The translations under genes and the position numbers were made by a program. From contig JADJJU010000007.1 of the NCBI GenBank assembly GCA_016706365.1, positions 124,001-188,000 of the forward strand: a DNA stretch of 64,000 nucleotides, read 5' to 3'. Origin of the DNA: Saprospiraceae bacterium. GTDB lineage: Bacteria; Bacteroidota; Bacteroidia; Chitinophagales; Saprospiraceae. Positions 25,417-35,051 of the stretch are shown here, piece by piece; position 1 is the first letter of the stretch; every line of letters begins with the position of its first letter. The notes under the pieces were generated by a model that saw only the letters and a list, made by a program, of their open reading frames with translations, ran no database searches and was not told the DNA's origin.

Positions 25417-28400
25417 ATGAAAAAAGTAATACTATTTTCAGGGAAACGGTATAATTTCCATGGCAGCAGCAGTGATGCTGAAATTTCAAGCATCCACAAA
25501 ACAGCAGCCATAAATTCTCTCACTCAAATTGAACAGCTCAAAGCTTCCAACGAAATATCATTTGTCAATGAAAATATAGAAGGCTTCCGAAAGGTTTTTG
25601 ACAATGCCAGTACCCCAACCGATATTGATATAATTCTTCAATATATCCACGGAAAAACGCTTACCGTAAAATGGGAAGAACTTAAACAAGTTTCTGATAA
25701 ATTGAATCTCTGTATTCTTATTGCAGAGCGACTTTCACAAATCCATAATCAACAAATATTCCATCTGAATCTTCAGCCTGATCATATCATGATTGAGAAT
25801 GAAGGTGAACAAATTTATTTCATCAGCCTCGGGCTTGCGAAGCGAATGCTGAGAAGAGAAGATGAGCAAAGTTCTCAATTATACGCCACAGCTGATGCGG
25901 ATTATATAGCCCCTGAGCAAACCGGGAGAATCAGCACTGAAATTGGTTTTAGTTCGGACATTTATTCGCTGGGAGTTATCTTCTACAAGCTATTTACAGG
26001 TCGTTTGCCATTTGAAGAAAAAGATGATGCCGCAAAAATTCATGCGCACATTGCAATTCGCCCGGAATCACCTCATACAATAGCCGATATTCCGCACATT
26101 TTGTCTTTGCTCATCATGAAAATGCTGGAAAAAGATACCGAAAACCGATATAATTCTGCGGATGGAATAGCTCATGATCTGAGAATCATCATGAGCTCGT
26201 TGAAGAATAGTGGAAAAGCTGAAGGATTTCAGCTGGGCCAACAAGATTCATCCGGTTTACTGAGATCGACAAACTTGCTTTTTGGACGTGAAATGCAAAT
26301 CCAGAAAATGAAAGCCGTGTACCAGCAAGTTCTGTCAGGTAAGAAGAAATTGCTTCTGGTATATGGACATTCCGGCACGGGAAAAACGAGTCTTGTCAAT
26401 CACCTTAACCGCAGTGTGTCACATGATGCCGGCATATTTGTATCAGGCAAATTTGACTCTCTCAAGACCGATGTCCCATACTCTGCGCTGAACCAGGCTT
26501 TCGGGAGATTGATGGAACAAATAGAGCTCAGTGGGCACCTCAATCTTTCTAATTTGAAAAATGAACTGCAACAAGTACTGCATCCCATTGGCAGAGCTTT
26601 ATTTGACATAATCCCCGGGCTTGAAAAATTGCTTCCGGAACAACCCGAACTACCAGTCTTAAATGGAAATGAGGCTCAGCAGAGGTTCAATTATGCTATT
26701 ATTAATTTTTTGCAGACAATCTCTTTTTATTATAAATCTATTGTCATCTTTCTGGATGACCTGCAATGGAGCGATTCGTCCTCCCTTGATCTTCTCGCTA
26801 ATATTCTTAGCAATGAGGCTTTGAGAAATTTACTGGTGATTGGTGCCTATAGAGATAATGAAATCACTGCAGGACATTTTTTCCTTCAATTCAGGCTTGA
26901 TATTGACAAAAGAGATATTCTGCCGGAAGAGATCCACCTTGAAAATCTGAAATTCGAAGACACTGAAGAATTCATAAAATATATCACAGGAAGTTCTGAC
27001 CCATCCATTCATGAACTGGTTTCTCTTGTCCAAAAGAAATCAGGAGGAAATGCGCTCTTTGTTAAACAGTTTCTCAAAGCCATCTATGAGAATAAAATGC
27101 TTTATTTTGACAGGGCTGAACGCCAGTGGAGATGGGATACTCAGAAAATTCTTTCCTTTAACCTGGAAGGGGATATTGTTAACTTAGTGCTTGAAACGAT
27201 AAACAAACTGGAACAAGACACTATTAATGTTCTGAAAATTGCTTCTTGTATAGGCAATAAATTTTCCTTACAAATCCTTGAAAAAGTTACAGGTAAATCC
27301 AGTGAGTCAGTACAACAAAGTCTCAAACAAGCAATCAATAACGGTCTTATCATTGACACAGCTGAGACTGATTATTATTTCGTCCATGACCGCGTCCAAC
27401 AAGCTATTTACTCCTTGACGGAGGAAAATGAAAGAAAGCAATTCCACCTTAATATTGGCAGATTGATCTTAGATAAAACCGATGACTCTAATATTAAAGG
27501 GAGCATTTTTGATATCGTTAATCAATTCAATTTTGCAAAATCTGAAATTGCCGGACAGGAAGAGCGTAATAAAATTTCAGAATTAAATATTATTGCAGGA
27601 AATCGCTCTCAAGCTGCAACGGCTTACTCACTGGCGCTTCAGTATTTTGAAAATGCGATTGAACTTATAGCTCCTAATTCCTGGGCTTCTGATTATTCAT
27701 CAACCTTCACTCTCTTTTATCGGGCAGCTATGGCCGCAAACCAATGCAACAGACAAAGCAGGTTTGAAGATTTGATTAAAATACTGGATGCCAAAAATGA
27801 TAATATCCCAGACAAACTTAAAATTGCAGATCTTAAAATTCAAAATGCTATTGCCAGCAGCAATCATTCTCTTGTGATTGATATTGGACTGGAAGTATTG
27901 CGAAACATTGGGATAAAAATCAAACGTAAACCTTCTCAGCTGGATGTTCTGGCCGGTTATATGCTTACAAATTTCAGGTTGAAGAAATTTTCTGAAGAGA
28001 AAATATTGAATTTGCCGATTTTGGAGGACGAATCATTGCTGATGGCTATGGTTATCATGCACAGAATGGCATATGCAAGTTATTTTATTGAGCCAAATGC
28101 TGTGCCCCTAATAATGTTTGAATTAATCAAGCTGACCTTGAAGTATGGTGTGGGCCCTAAATCACCCATTGCATTCATCGTATTCGGATATATTAATATC
28201 GCTTACATGAACAAGACACTCAAAGGAATTCAATTTGGTGAATTGGGAAACAAACTATCTGAAATATTGCAGCATGAAGATCAGATTTCCTCCATCAAAC
28301 AAGCATATCACACATTCATTGCACATTACACGATGCACCTTGGAAAAGCCATTCCCGACATTGAAAAAGGATTTCGAAAAGGATTGGAAACCGGAGATTT

Positions 28401-30510
28401 TGAGTTTACAGCCATACTGGGACAATTCATTATGTACTGGAGTGTATATGCCGGAGAACCTCTGCAGGCTACACTTAAAAGAGGTCAACTACTCAACATG
28501 CAGGTTGCCCCGCTTAATCAAATATTGACTCATTCCAGAATCAATCTTTTTACACAATCAGTCTATAATCTCATCCACGGGGTAAATGACTTTGAATGTC
28601 TGAGGGGTGAGATTTATGATGAAAAATCATACGATTTCCCTGACGAGCCTGCATATAATCTGTATTACCACAATATCAACCTGCAAAAAAAATTCCTTGC
28701 CATTACTTTCAATCAGGAGGATCTGGCCTGGAAATACTGTTGCAAAGAAAAAACTTATCTCGTTCCTGTCAAAGGAACCATCACAGAGCTGCTTTTTTAT
28801 TTTTATGAAAATATATGCATCACTCCCATTTTTAGCAAACAAACAGAATCTGAGCAGGCCAGATTGTTAAAAATTTGCCAAAAGAATCTGAAGCTGTTCA
28901 AAGGTTTAAGTAATATATTCGAAATCAATTTTCTCCACAGGTACCAGTTAATACTGGCAGAATACAGCGCACTTACCGGAAAAATTGATGAGGCAATGAA
29001 GTATTATACCGAGTCGATAAAGAACGCCAGGCTACACCGCTATGTCCATGATGAAGCGCTTGCATGGGAAAGAACGGCCGTATTTTATAAAAATATTAAT
29101 CAGGGAGAAGTAGCGCGATTCTATTTCGCCCATACTTACAAAACTTACAGTAAGTGGGGAGCAAAGGCCAAACTGGAACAGATGAAGACGCATTATGCCG
29201 ACTTTCTTTCGCAGGAGGAAATAGGAATAAAATCAAATAATCTTGATCTGAATACTGTGTTAAAGACCATACACCTCATATCAGGTGAAATGAATCTGGA
29301 AAACTTACTCATCCGGTTGATGAACCTGGTGGCTGAAAATGCAGGAGCTGAAAGGGCATTTTTGATCCTTAGAGAAAATGGCAAACTGAGCATAAAAGCT
29401 TCTGTTGATGCTTCCGGAAAAGAAGTGAAGGTATTACAGGAGATAGATTTCGATGAATATCAAATGATTAGTCATGCAGTGATAAACTCAGTCATCCGCA
29501 GCGGTGAAATTCTGGTGCTTGAAAATGCATCAGAAACCATGCCTTTCGCACATGAAATATACATCTCAAAAAATGAAATCAAATCAATTGTCTGCATTCC
29601 TTTAAAGCAAGTTGGTGAAGCTTTTGCATTTTTATATCTGGAAAATAACCTTATTGCCGGAGCTTTTACAAAAGAGCGTATTGAAATACTGCAGGTAATG
29701 GCCACACAGACGGCTATATCATTGCAGAACACAATGCTATTTGAGCAAACCAACCACCTCAACACGGTATTGTCTCAGGAGATCGAAGGAAGGAAAATGA
29801 TTGAAGAAGATCTTCGGGTTAATAAAAAGCGACTGGAAGAATACAATGTCAATCTGGAAAATAAAGTCCTGGAAAGGACCAAAGATTTAAACTCAGAAAA
29901 AGAGAAATCGGACGAATTGCTGCTAAATATCCTTCCATACAACATTGCAATGGAATTGAAAGAAAAAGGATCCGCAGAGGCTAAGCAATATAACAATGTA
30001 TCAGTCTTGTTTACTGATTTTGTGAATTTCACAGGAATCAGTGAACGCCTCCCTCCCACTGAATTAGTTGCTGCCATTCACAAAAGTTTTACGGCATTCG
30101 ATGCTATCATGGAAAAGCATGGATTGGAAAAAATTAAAACCATCGGTGATGCATACCTTGCAGTCAGCGGGATGCCCGATGAAAATGAAAATCATGCAAA
30201 GCAGGCTGTAAATGCTGCAATTGAAATTATCGAGTTCATTCATCAAAGCAACAGCCTTTTCAGGATACGGATCGGTATCCACTCAGGTCCGGTTGTAGCA
30301 GGTATAGTTGGTGTGAAAAAGTACGCTTACGATATCTGGGGAGATACAGTGAATACTGCAGCAAGAATGGAACAGCAATCTGAACCGGGCAGAATCAACA
30401 TTAGCGGCGCTACACACCATCTATTAAATGGTGATTTTCAATGTGAATACAGAGGAAAAATACCCGCCAAAAATAAGGGAGAGATAGACATGTATTTTGT
30501 TGAACAGTAA
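25417..30510 (+). CDS. Multidomain signalling protein: pseudokinase, AAA ATPase, TPR region, GAF, adenylate cyclase
   Basis: A 1697-residue protein. Residues about 1-265 form a protein-kinase fold whose catalytic loop reads H116-L-N118-L-Q-P instead of HRDLKP and whose DFG is S137-L-G139, while the APEQTGR and SDIYSLGVIFY parts remain. It should be catalytically dead. An AAA/NACHT-like ATPase follows with Walker A GHSGTGKTS (about 316) and Walker B IVIFLDDLQWSD (about 445). Residues 700-1260 are helical repeats of TPR type. A GAF domain lies at about 1290-1440, then a coiled coil, then a class III cyclase (1520-1697). The metal aspartates are in LFTDF and IGDAY. The Lys in IKTIGD and the Asp in YDIWGD are the adenine-specific pair, so the product is likely cAMP. 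No membrane segment is present. Confidence 0.88.
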   Translation: MKKVILFSGKRYNFHGSSSDAEISSIHKTAAINSLTQIEQLKASNEISFVNENIEGFRKVFDNASTPTDIDIILQYIHGKTLTVKWEELKQVSDKLNLCILIAERLSQIHNQQIFHLNLQPDHIMIENEGEQIYFISLGLAKRMLRREDEQSSQLYATADADYIAPEQTGRISTEIGFSSDIYSLGVIFYKLFTGRLPFEEKDDAAKIHAHIAIRPESPHTIADIPHILSLLIMKMLEKDTENRYNSADGIAHDLRIIMSSLKNSGKAEGFQLGQQDSSGLLRSTNLLFGREMQIQKMKAVYQQVLSGKKKLLLVYGHSGTGKTSLVNHLNRSVSHDAGIFVSGKFDSLKTDVPYSALNQAFGRLMEQIELSGHLNLSNLKNELQQVLHPIGRALFDIIPGLEKLLPEQPELPVLNGNEAQQRFNYAIINFLQTISFYYKSIVIFLDDLQWSDSSSLDLLANILSNEALRNLLVIGAYRDNEITAGHFFLQFRLDIDKRDILPEEIHLENLKFEDTEEFIKYITGSSDPSIHELVSLVQKKSGGNALFVKQFLKAIYENKMLYFDRAERQWRWDTQKILSFNLEGDIVNLVLETINKLEQDTINVLKIASCIGNKFSLQILEKVTGKSSESVQQSLKQAINNGLIIDTAETDYYFVHDRVQQAIYSLTEENERKQFHLNIGRLILDKTDDSNIKGSIFDIVNQFNFAKSEIAGQEERNKISELNIIAGNRSQAATAYSLALQYFENAIELIAPNSWASDYSSTFTLFYRAAMAANQCNRQSRFEDLIKILDAKNDNIPDKLKIADLKIQNAIASSNHSLVIDIGLEVLRNIGIKIKRKPSQLDVLAGYMLTNFRLKKFSEEKILNLPILEDESLLMAMVIMHRMAYASYFIEPNAVPLIMFELIKLTLKYGVGPKSPIAFIVFGYINIAYMNKTLKGIQFGELGNKLSEILQHEDQISSIKQAYHTFIAHYTMHLGKAIPDIEKGFRKGLETGDFEFTAILGQFIMYWSVYAGEPLQATLKRGQLLNMQVAPLNQILTHSRINLFTQSVYNLIHGVNDFECLRGEIYDEKSYDFPDEPAYNLYYHNINLQKKFLAITFNQEDLAWKYCCKEKTYLVPVKGTITELLFYFYENICITPIFSKQTESEQARLLKICQKNLKLFKGLSNIFEINFLHRYQLILAEYSALTGKIDEAMKYYTESIKNARLHRYVHDEALAWERTAVFYKNINQGEVARFYFAHTYKTYSKWGAKAKLEQMKTHYADFLSQEEIGIKSNNLDLNTVLKTIHLISGEMNLENLLIRLMNLVAENAGAERAFLILRENGKLSIKASVDASGKEVKVLQEIDFDEYQMISHAVINSVIRSGEILVLENASETMPFAHEIYISKNEIKSIVCIPLKQVGEAFAFLYLENNLIAGAFTKERIEILQVMATQTAISLQNTMLFEQTNHLNTVLSQEIEGRKMIEEDLRVNKKRLEEYNVNLENKVLERTKDLNSEKEKSDELLLNILPYNIAMELKEKGSAEAKQYNNVSVLFTDFVNFTGISERLPPTELVAAIHKSFTAFDAIMEKHGLEKIKTIGDAYLAVSGMPDENENHAKQAVNAAIEIIEFIHQSNSLFRIRIGIHSGPVVAGIVGVKKYAYDIWGDTVNTAARMEQQSEPGRINISGATHHLLNGDFQCEYRGKIPAKNKGEIDMYFVEQ

Positions 30511-30690
30511 TCCTTTTTGATTTTGTAATGTAAGGTTCTGAATAAATGTATTTAACAGCCTCTCCTATTTCTGAGGAATGATAATATACCATCAAAAAAA
30601 ATTACTTTTTGCATATTCTTTACGAATGTCAAAATTCAATTTCAACGTATATCGTCTTGATAGGAATACTGATTTATCAAAAATGAATCT

Positions 30691-31731
30691 ATGCAAAGTA
30701 ATGCAATTGCTCTTAACAATCTCATTTACAAATCTGCAGAAGACCCCGGATTTAAAAGAATCCATAAAGGTCGGGGATTTCAATTCTTCGATGAAAATGG
30801 CAAAAAAATAACTGATCCGGAAATATTACAAAGGATCAAATCACTTGTCATTCCCCCGGCATGGAAAAATGTATGGATCAGCCCCGAACCGGAAGGTCAC
30901 GTTCAGGTCAGAGGTATTGATGCCCGGGGACGGACTCAGTACAAATATCATCCGGAATGGAACCGAATGAGCCTCGTAAAGAAATTTGACAGAATGGCCG
31001 CCTTTGCAAAAGCCCTGCCTTCCATCAGAAAAAAAATCAAATATGCTCTGAATAAGGATGGCTGGCCCCGTGATAAAGTACTTGCTCTGATCCTAAGTAT
31101 TCTGGATCAAAGTTCCATAAGAATAGGTAACAAAATCTATGAAAAAGAAAATGGAACATATGGTCTCACAACACTGCGACGCAAACATTTAAAATTAACT
31201 GAGAATGGCATAAATTTCGAATTCAAAGCAAAAGGCGGATTATATCGTAAAGTCCATATCCAGGGTAAAAAAATCACAAGATTGATTCGGGAATGCAGCG
31301 AACTAAAGGGTCATGAATTATTTAGATATTTAGATGAGGATGGTAAATCCCTTCCTGTATATTCACAGGATGTCAATGATTATTTAAGAGAGATAAGTGG
31401 TGAAGCATTCACTGCCAAAGACTTCAGAACCTGGGGAGGAACAGTAGGTGCACTGGAACTTTATCCAGAAGCCCTTGCTGAGAAGGCGATTTATGTCAAA
31501 CGATCTCTCCAAATATGTTTGGTAAAAAAAGTCGCACAAAGACTGGGCAACACAGTCAAAATCTGCCGGGAATATTATATCCACCCGAGCATTCTCAATT
31601 CTGCCGATCAGCAAGGTTTTGATTCAGTAAAATTATTAGTACTTGCTACTAAAAAATACCCTGAATTGTCTGCTCAATTAAAGCCATCAGAACTCATCGC
31701 ACTTTACATAATTGAAAAAGGGATCAAATAA
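30691..31731 (+). CDS. DNA topoisomerase IB
   Basis: A 346-residue eukaryote/poxvirus-type topoisomerase, which nicks one DNA strand through a 3'-phosphotyrosine and relaxes supercoils. The N-terminal domain (KGRGFQFFDENGKKITD, IPPAWKNVWISPEPEGHVQ) and the catalytic domain (RIGNKIYEKENGTYGLTTLRRKH, FRTWGGT) are clear. The active-site tyrosine lies in KICREYYIHP near residue 294. The length matches bacterial topo IB. The gene stands alone, about 180 bp after the cyclase. Confidence 0.93.
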   Translation: MQSNAIALNNLIYKSAEDPGFKRIHKGRGFQFFDENGKKITDPEILQRIKSLVIPPAWKNVWISPEPEGHVQVRGIDARGRTQYKYHPEWNRMSLVKKFDRMAAFAKALPSIRKKIKYALNKDGWPRDKVLALILSILDQSSIRIGNKIYEKENGTYGLTTLRRKHLKLTENGINFEFKAKGGLYRKVHIQGKKITRLIRECSELKGHELFRYLDEDGKSLPVYSQDVNDYLREISGEAFTAKDFRTWGGTVGALELYPEALAEKAIYVKRSLQICLVKKVAQRLGNTVKICREYYIHPSILNSADQQGFDSVKLLVLATKKYPELSAQLKPSELIALYIIEKGIK

Positions 31732-31795
31732 TATTTGATTGATTATTTGAACAAAAAAATGTAATCTTACAGGTATTAACAATATCTGATTACAT

Positions 31796-32326
31796 ATGAA
31801 AATGTCTATTTATCCTGCGACAATATTAATATTATTAGTACTAAGTGCCTTCACTGCCGTTCAAACTACGAAATGGAAAATTGCTGAAGGTTATTCCATA
31901 AAATTCAGCAGCAAAGACCCTTCAGGTGTCTTTAAAGTTTTTAAGGGCGAAATCATTTTTGACGAAAAAAGCCTCGATGTTTCTAAATTCAATGTTTTCA
32001 TAGATGCCAATTCCATAAGTACCGGAAATGGCATGAAAAATAAGCATGCAAAAAGTGACAAGTGGTTTGATGTAAAACAGTACCCGGAAATCCGGTTTAA
32101 TTCAACAAAAATTTCAAAAACAAGCTCTGCTTATTCAGTAACAGGAATGTTGGATATGAAAGGTGTAAAGAAGGAGATAAGTTTTCCTTTTACATTCATA
32201 AACAATACATTTAGCGGCAGTTTCACTATCAAAAGACTTGATTACAATATCGGAACCACAAAAGGAATGGCCGGAAAAGCTGCACAAGAACTGCTGGTCG
32301 AAATATCCGTCCCTGTCACGAAATAA
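31796..32326 (+). CDS. YceI family periplasmic protein
   Basis: A 176-residue secreted protein: signal peptide (MKMSIYPATILILLVLSAFTA), then a YceI lipocalin-like barrel. It has the characteristic FDEKSLDVSKFNVFIDANSI, the MKNKHAKSDKWFDVKQYPEIRF segment and a C-terminal LLVEISV strand. YceI proteins bind polyisoprenoids or similar lipids in the periplasm. It is the first gene of a probable operon with the small membrane gene 8 bp downstream, DinB and GNAT. Confidence 0.9.
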   Translation: MKMSIYPATILILLVLSAFTAVQTTKWKIAEGYSIKFSSKDPSGVFKVFKGEIIFDEKSLDVSKFNVFIDANSISTGNGMKNKHAKSDKWFDVKQYPEIRFNSTKISKTSSAYSVTGMLDMKGVKKEISFPFTFINNTFSGSFTIKRLDYNIGTTKGMAGKAAQELLVEISVPVTK

Positions 32327-32334
32327 TCTATCAT

Positions 32335-32737
32335 ATGAAACAGACTCTTTACCATGGTGCAGTATCAGGCTTACTTGCCGGACTTGCAGCAAGTATTTTC
32401 AATGAAGCCTATTGCCAGGCTTTGATTGTTGATTTTACAAGTGTATTCACCTGGCTCAATCTGCTTGCCGTTTGTGTTTTCAGTTGCGTACTGGCATCAC
32501 TGGGATATTTCTTCTTTGCAAAATGGGTAAAAAAAGGTACAGATTCCTGGTTCAATGCCATTTTTCTGATCATTAGTTTTATTACTTTTTTTGCTGCCAT
32601 TTTCAAGTGAACTCCCGATGGAAATTGAATCCCCGGAATTATTTCCTGGATTGACTTTGCCAATGCATTTGTTCCCGATATTATTCTGGCTGGCAACAAA
32701 ACCTTTGTTTATAAAAGAAACTCCATATAATGCCTGA
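32335..32737 (+). CDS. Small membrane protein, frameshifted
   Basis: The first frame encodes 91 residues with hydrophobic segments near residues 10-25, 40-60 and 74-90, and stops at 32608-32610. The next frame continues without a break as SELPMEIESPELFPGLTLPMHLFPILFWLATKPLF and stops at 32735-32737. The missing base is probably in the TTTT run at 32600-32603. The joined product of about 133 residues has four membrane segments. Function is unknown. The repaired gene overlaps the DinB start by 8 bp, which supports the repaired end and an operon. Confidence 0.6.
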
Positions 32738-33224
32738 GACTGTCAATGAAATAGTATGGAAGCAATTCGGTGCTTCTCTGGATATGATGGAAAATACTTT
32801 GAAAGCTTGTCCTGAAGATATCTGGAGTGGCAAGTCAGAATTCTGGTACATAGCTTATCATACCCTGTTCTATACTGACTACTACTTAAGCAAAGATCCT
32901 TCAGATTTCATGCCCCCTGAGCCATATACTTTATCGGAATTTGATCCGGAGGGAATTATGCCAGACAGAATTTATTCCAAAGAGGAATTAATTCATTATT
33001 TGCATTTTATCAAAGATAAGTGCAGGAACAGACTTCTTACTGATGATCTGAATGATTCAGAATCCAGATTCATTGATAGCAGAAAAAATTTCGCAACCAT
33101 CGAAATCATGATCTATAATATCAGACATGTGCATCATCATGTCGGTCAACTCAATATTTGGTTGCGCCAACACGCTAACTTACCCTCCAGGTGGGTGCCT
33201 CAATCTCTAACAGAGCTGAAGTAG
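32730..33224 (+). CDS. DinB-like protein
   Basis: A 164-residue four-helix-bundle protein of the DinB/YfiT type. The expected metal-binding histidines are present: one in AYHTLFYTDYYL and two in IRHVHHHVGQLNIWLRQ. Members include thiol-dependent transferases that use bacillithiol or similar thiols; the substrate is unknown. It lies in the YceI operon and is followed by a GNAT gene after 7 bp. Confidence 0.82.
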   Translation: MPETVNEIVWKQFGASLDMMENTLKACPEDIWSGKSEFWYIAYHTLFYTDYYLSKDPSDFMPPEPYTLSEFDPEGIMPDRIYSKEELIHYLHFIKDKCRNRLLTDDLNDSESRFIDSRKNFATIEIMIYNIRHVHHHVGQLNIWLRQHANLPSRWVPQSLTELK

Positions 33225-33231
33225 TAGCACA

Positions 33232-33756
33232 ATGGCAATATATATTGAGACAAATCGACTACGTTCGGGAGCTTTCAGCCTGGAAGACGCTGGATTCATG
33301 CTGCAATTGTTGAATACTGAAGGATGGTTGAAGTACATTGGTGAGAGAAATGTCAAAACACTTGAACAGGCAGAAACTTATTTAATAAATGGACCTCTTA
33401 GAAAGAATGAAAACACTTTTCCATCTTTAAGTCGGGTAGTTTTAAAATCTGAAAATAAGCCCATAGGTTTAGTGAGTCTTATTAAGAGAGATGATCTGGA
33501 AAATATTGATATTGGATTTGCTTTTCTTCCGGAGTATATGGGAAGAGGGTATGCATTTGAAATGGTCAGCGAAATTATGCAATTTGCTTTCAGGGAATAC
33601 AAAATGGAAAAAATTATAGCGATTGTACTTCCTGAAAATTTGCAATCTATTCGGCTATTGGAGAAACTGGGAATGAAGTTGGAAACTGAATACCTCAAAA
33701 AAGAAACAGATGAAGTATTGCATATCTACGGTCTTTCAAAAGAATCCCCCGTTTAG
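33232..33756 (+). CDS. GNAT family N-acetyltransferase (RimJ-like)
   Basis: A 174-residue acetyltransferase with the RimJ/RimL pattern. It opens with ETNRLRSGAFSLEDAGFMLQLLN, has the acetyl-CoA site LPEYMGRGYAFEMV, and later ENLQSIRLLEKLGMKLE. RimJ-type enzymes acetylate N-termini of ribosomal proteins or small molecules; the target is unknown. It is the last gene of the YceI-DinB operon. Confidence 0.85.
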   Translation: MAIYIETNRLRSGAFSLEDAGFMLQLLNTEGWLKYIGERNVKTLEQAETYLINGPLRKNENTFPSLSRVVLKSENKPIGLVSLIKRDDLENIDIGFAFLPEYMGRGYAFEMVSEIMQFAFREYKMEKIIAIVLPENLQSIRLLEKLGMKLETEYLKKETDEVLHIYGLSKESPV

Positions 33757-33979
33757 ATTTCCAGAATATCAAAAGGTTGACGGATAACCCATTACCAAGC
33801 CATTGGTATCAAGTTATGAATTAAATAAATCCGGAATTTAATTTGTAAAAAGTTACTCCCATGAGAGAGGGCTTAAAAAATTAAGGAGCCCCGCCTATCA
33901 ATGGCGTGACAAAAATCGCCTTCAATATCGTACTTATCTCATATGTAGATCTTTTACATCTAATAAAAACAAAAAACAC

Positions 33980-34699
33980 ATGAGAAATCAAGCAATGTTT
34001 TCAATGATTGCTCTAGCAATGTTGGTTATAGTGGGATGTAGCCCAAAATACTATGTGCCCAATACACATAATGTTCCACTCCTTGAAGAGAAAGGCCAAA
34101 TTACTCTGGCTGTTCATGGGAATGTAAATCAATTTGAAGTTCAGACAGCATATGGACTTAGCTCCAATATCGGTTTGATGGTTAATGCCGGATTTTTCTT
34201 TCCGGCTGATGATGACGATGGGAACGGAGGATCTGGAAGACTTGGAGAAGTGGGCCTGGGTTATTTTACCAAAATTGGAGAAAATGTTGTGTTTGAAACT
34301 TATGGACTTTTGGGCTTTGGATCTGTAGAAAATAATTTCCCATCCAGTCTAATCAGCAATCCTTCGACCACAGGAAAAATTAATGCCAACATATTCAGAG
34401 CAGGGATCCAGCCGAATATTGGATTTACATCTGAATATTTTTCCGCTGCTGTATCAGCCCGTTTTATTTCGCTCAATTATTCAAATATCAAAGGAAGCTT
34501 AATTTTCGATGGGATCGATCAATTTGCCTATCTGGAAAATCATAAATCTTCCTTTCTCGTCGAGCCTGCACTGACTGTCAGAGCAGGACTTGAAAATATA
34601 AAATTACAGGCTCAGCTTTCCGGTAGCTGGAATCTGTCCCACAATAACTTTCCTCAGGAAAATGCACTTTTGTCTCTGGGCTTGTTTGTGAAAATCTAG
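33980..34699 (+). CDS. Outer membrane lipoprotein with barrel-like strands
   Basis: A 239-residue protein. The N-terminus has a lipoprotein signal with the lipobox LVIVGC at residue 20, followed by SPKYYVPNTHNVPLL. The rest is built of alternating strands (ITLAVHGNVNQFEVQTAYG, LGEVGLGYFTKIG, NIFRAGIQPNIGFTSEYF) ending in LSLGLFVKI, suggesting a small outer membrane barrel anchored by lipid. An acidic loop (ADDDDGNGGSGRLG) may bind metal or lie outside the cell. I do not recognise a specific family. Confidence 0.7.
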   Translation: MRNQAMFSMIALAMLVIVGCSPKYYVPNTHNVPLLEEKGQITLAVHGNVNQFEVQTAYGLSSNIGLMVNAGFFFPADDDDGNGGSGRLGEVGLGYFTKIGENVVFETYGLLGFGSVENNFPSSLISNPSTTGKINANIFRAGIQPNIGFTSEYFSAAVSARFISLNYSNIKGSLIFDGIDQFAYLENHKSSFLVEPALTVRAGLENIKLQAQLSGSWNLSHNNFPQENALLSLGLFVKI

Positions 34700-35051
34700 A
34701 AAATAAGAAAGCAATAAACGTCCTCTGGCCGAATAGCTTTATCAATACCTTGTCATTCAGGTACAATTATGCTGTTCGGCTTATTAATTTCAATAAAACC
34801 AAGGATTCAAATCCCGTGATCAATCATCTTTGGATTGTAACTACTATCATTCTGGTTTTATCGGATTAATATCCATCCGGAAAATACCGAATCTTTATAC
34901 AAGCTCCCCCGCAAGAGTCAAAAGAGTAAGACCTGTGTGCATTTGGAAGGAATATGATAAAAGCAGCCATATTTCAACATTCAATATTCAAACTTTTCTC
35001 CCTACATTGCATTAATTAATCTGATATAAACCATCACCAAAATATAGAATA
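34700..35051. other. Intergenic region, 352 bp
   Basis: The gap between the lipoprotein and phosphohexomutase genes, both on the plus strand. An open frame of about 61 codons (34830-35015) has no recognisable features and I take it as chance. I see no clear terminator or promoter pair. Confidence 0.5.

Noticed and set aside
29472..30077. Several 97-100 codon frames antisense to the GAF and cyclase domains
   Set aside because: They lie wholly within the large multidomain gene, which is clearly coding on the plus strand, and show no motifs.
34830..35015. Short open frame between the lipoprotein and phosphohexomutase genes
   Set aside because: It has no hydrophobic pattern, family motif or nearby promoter, and its composition looks like ordinary intergenic sequence.
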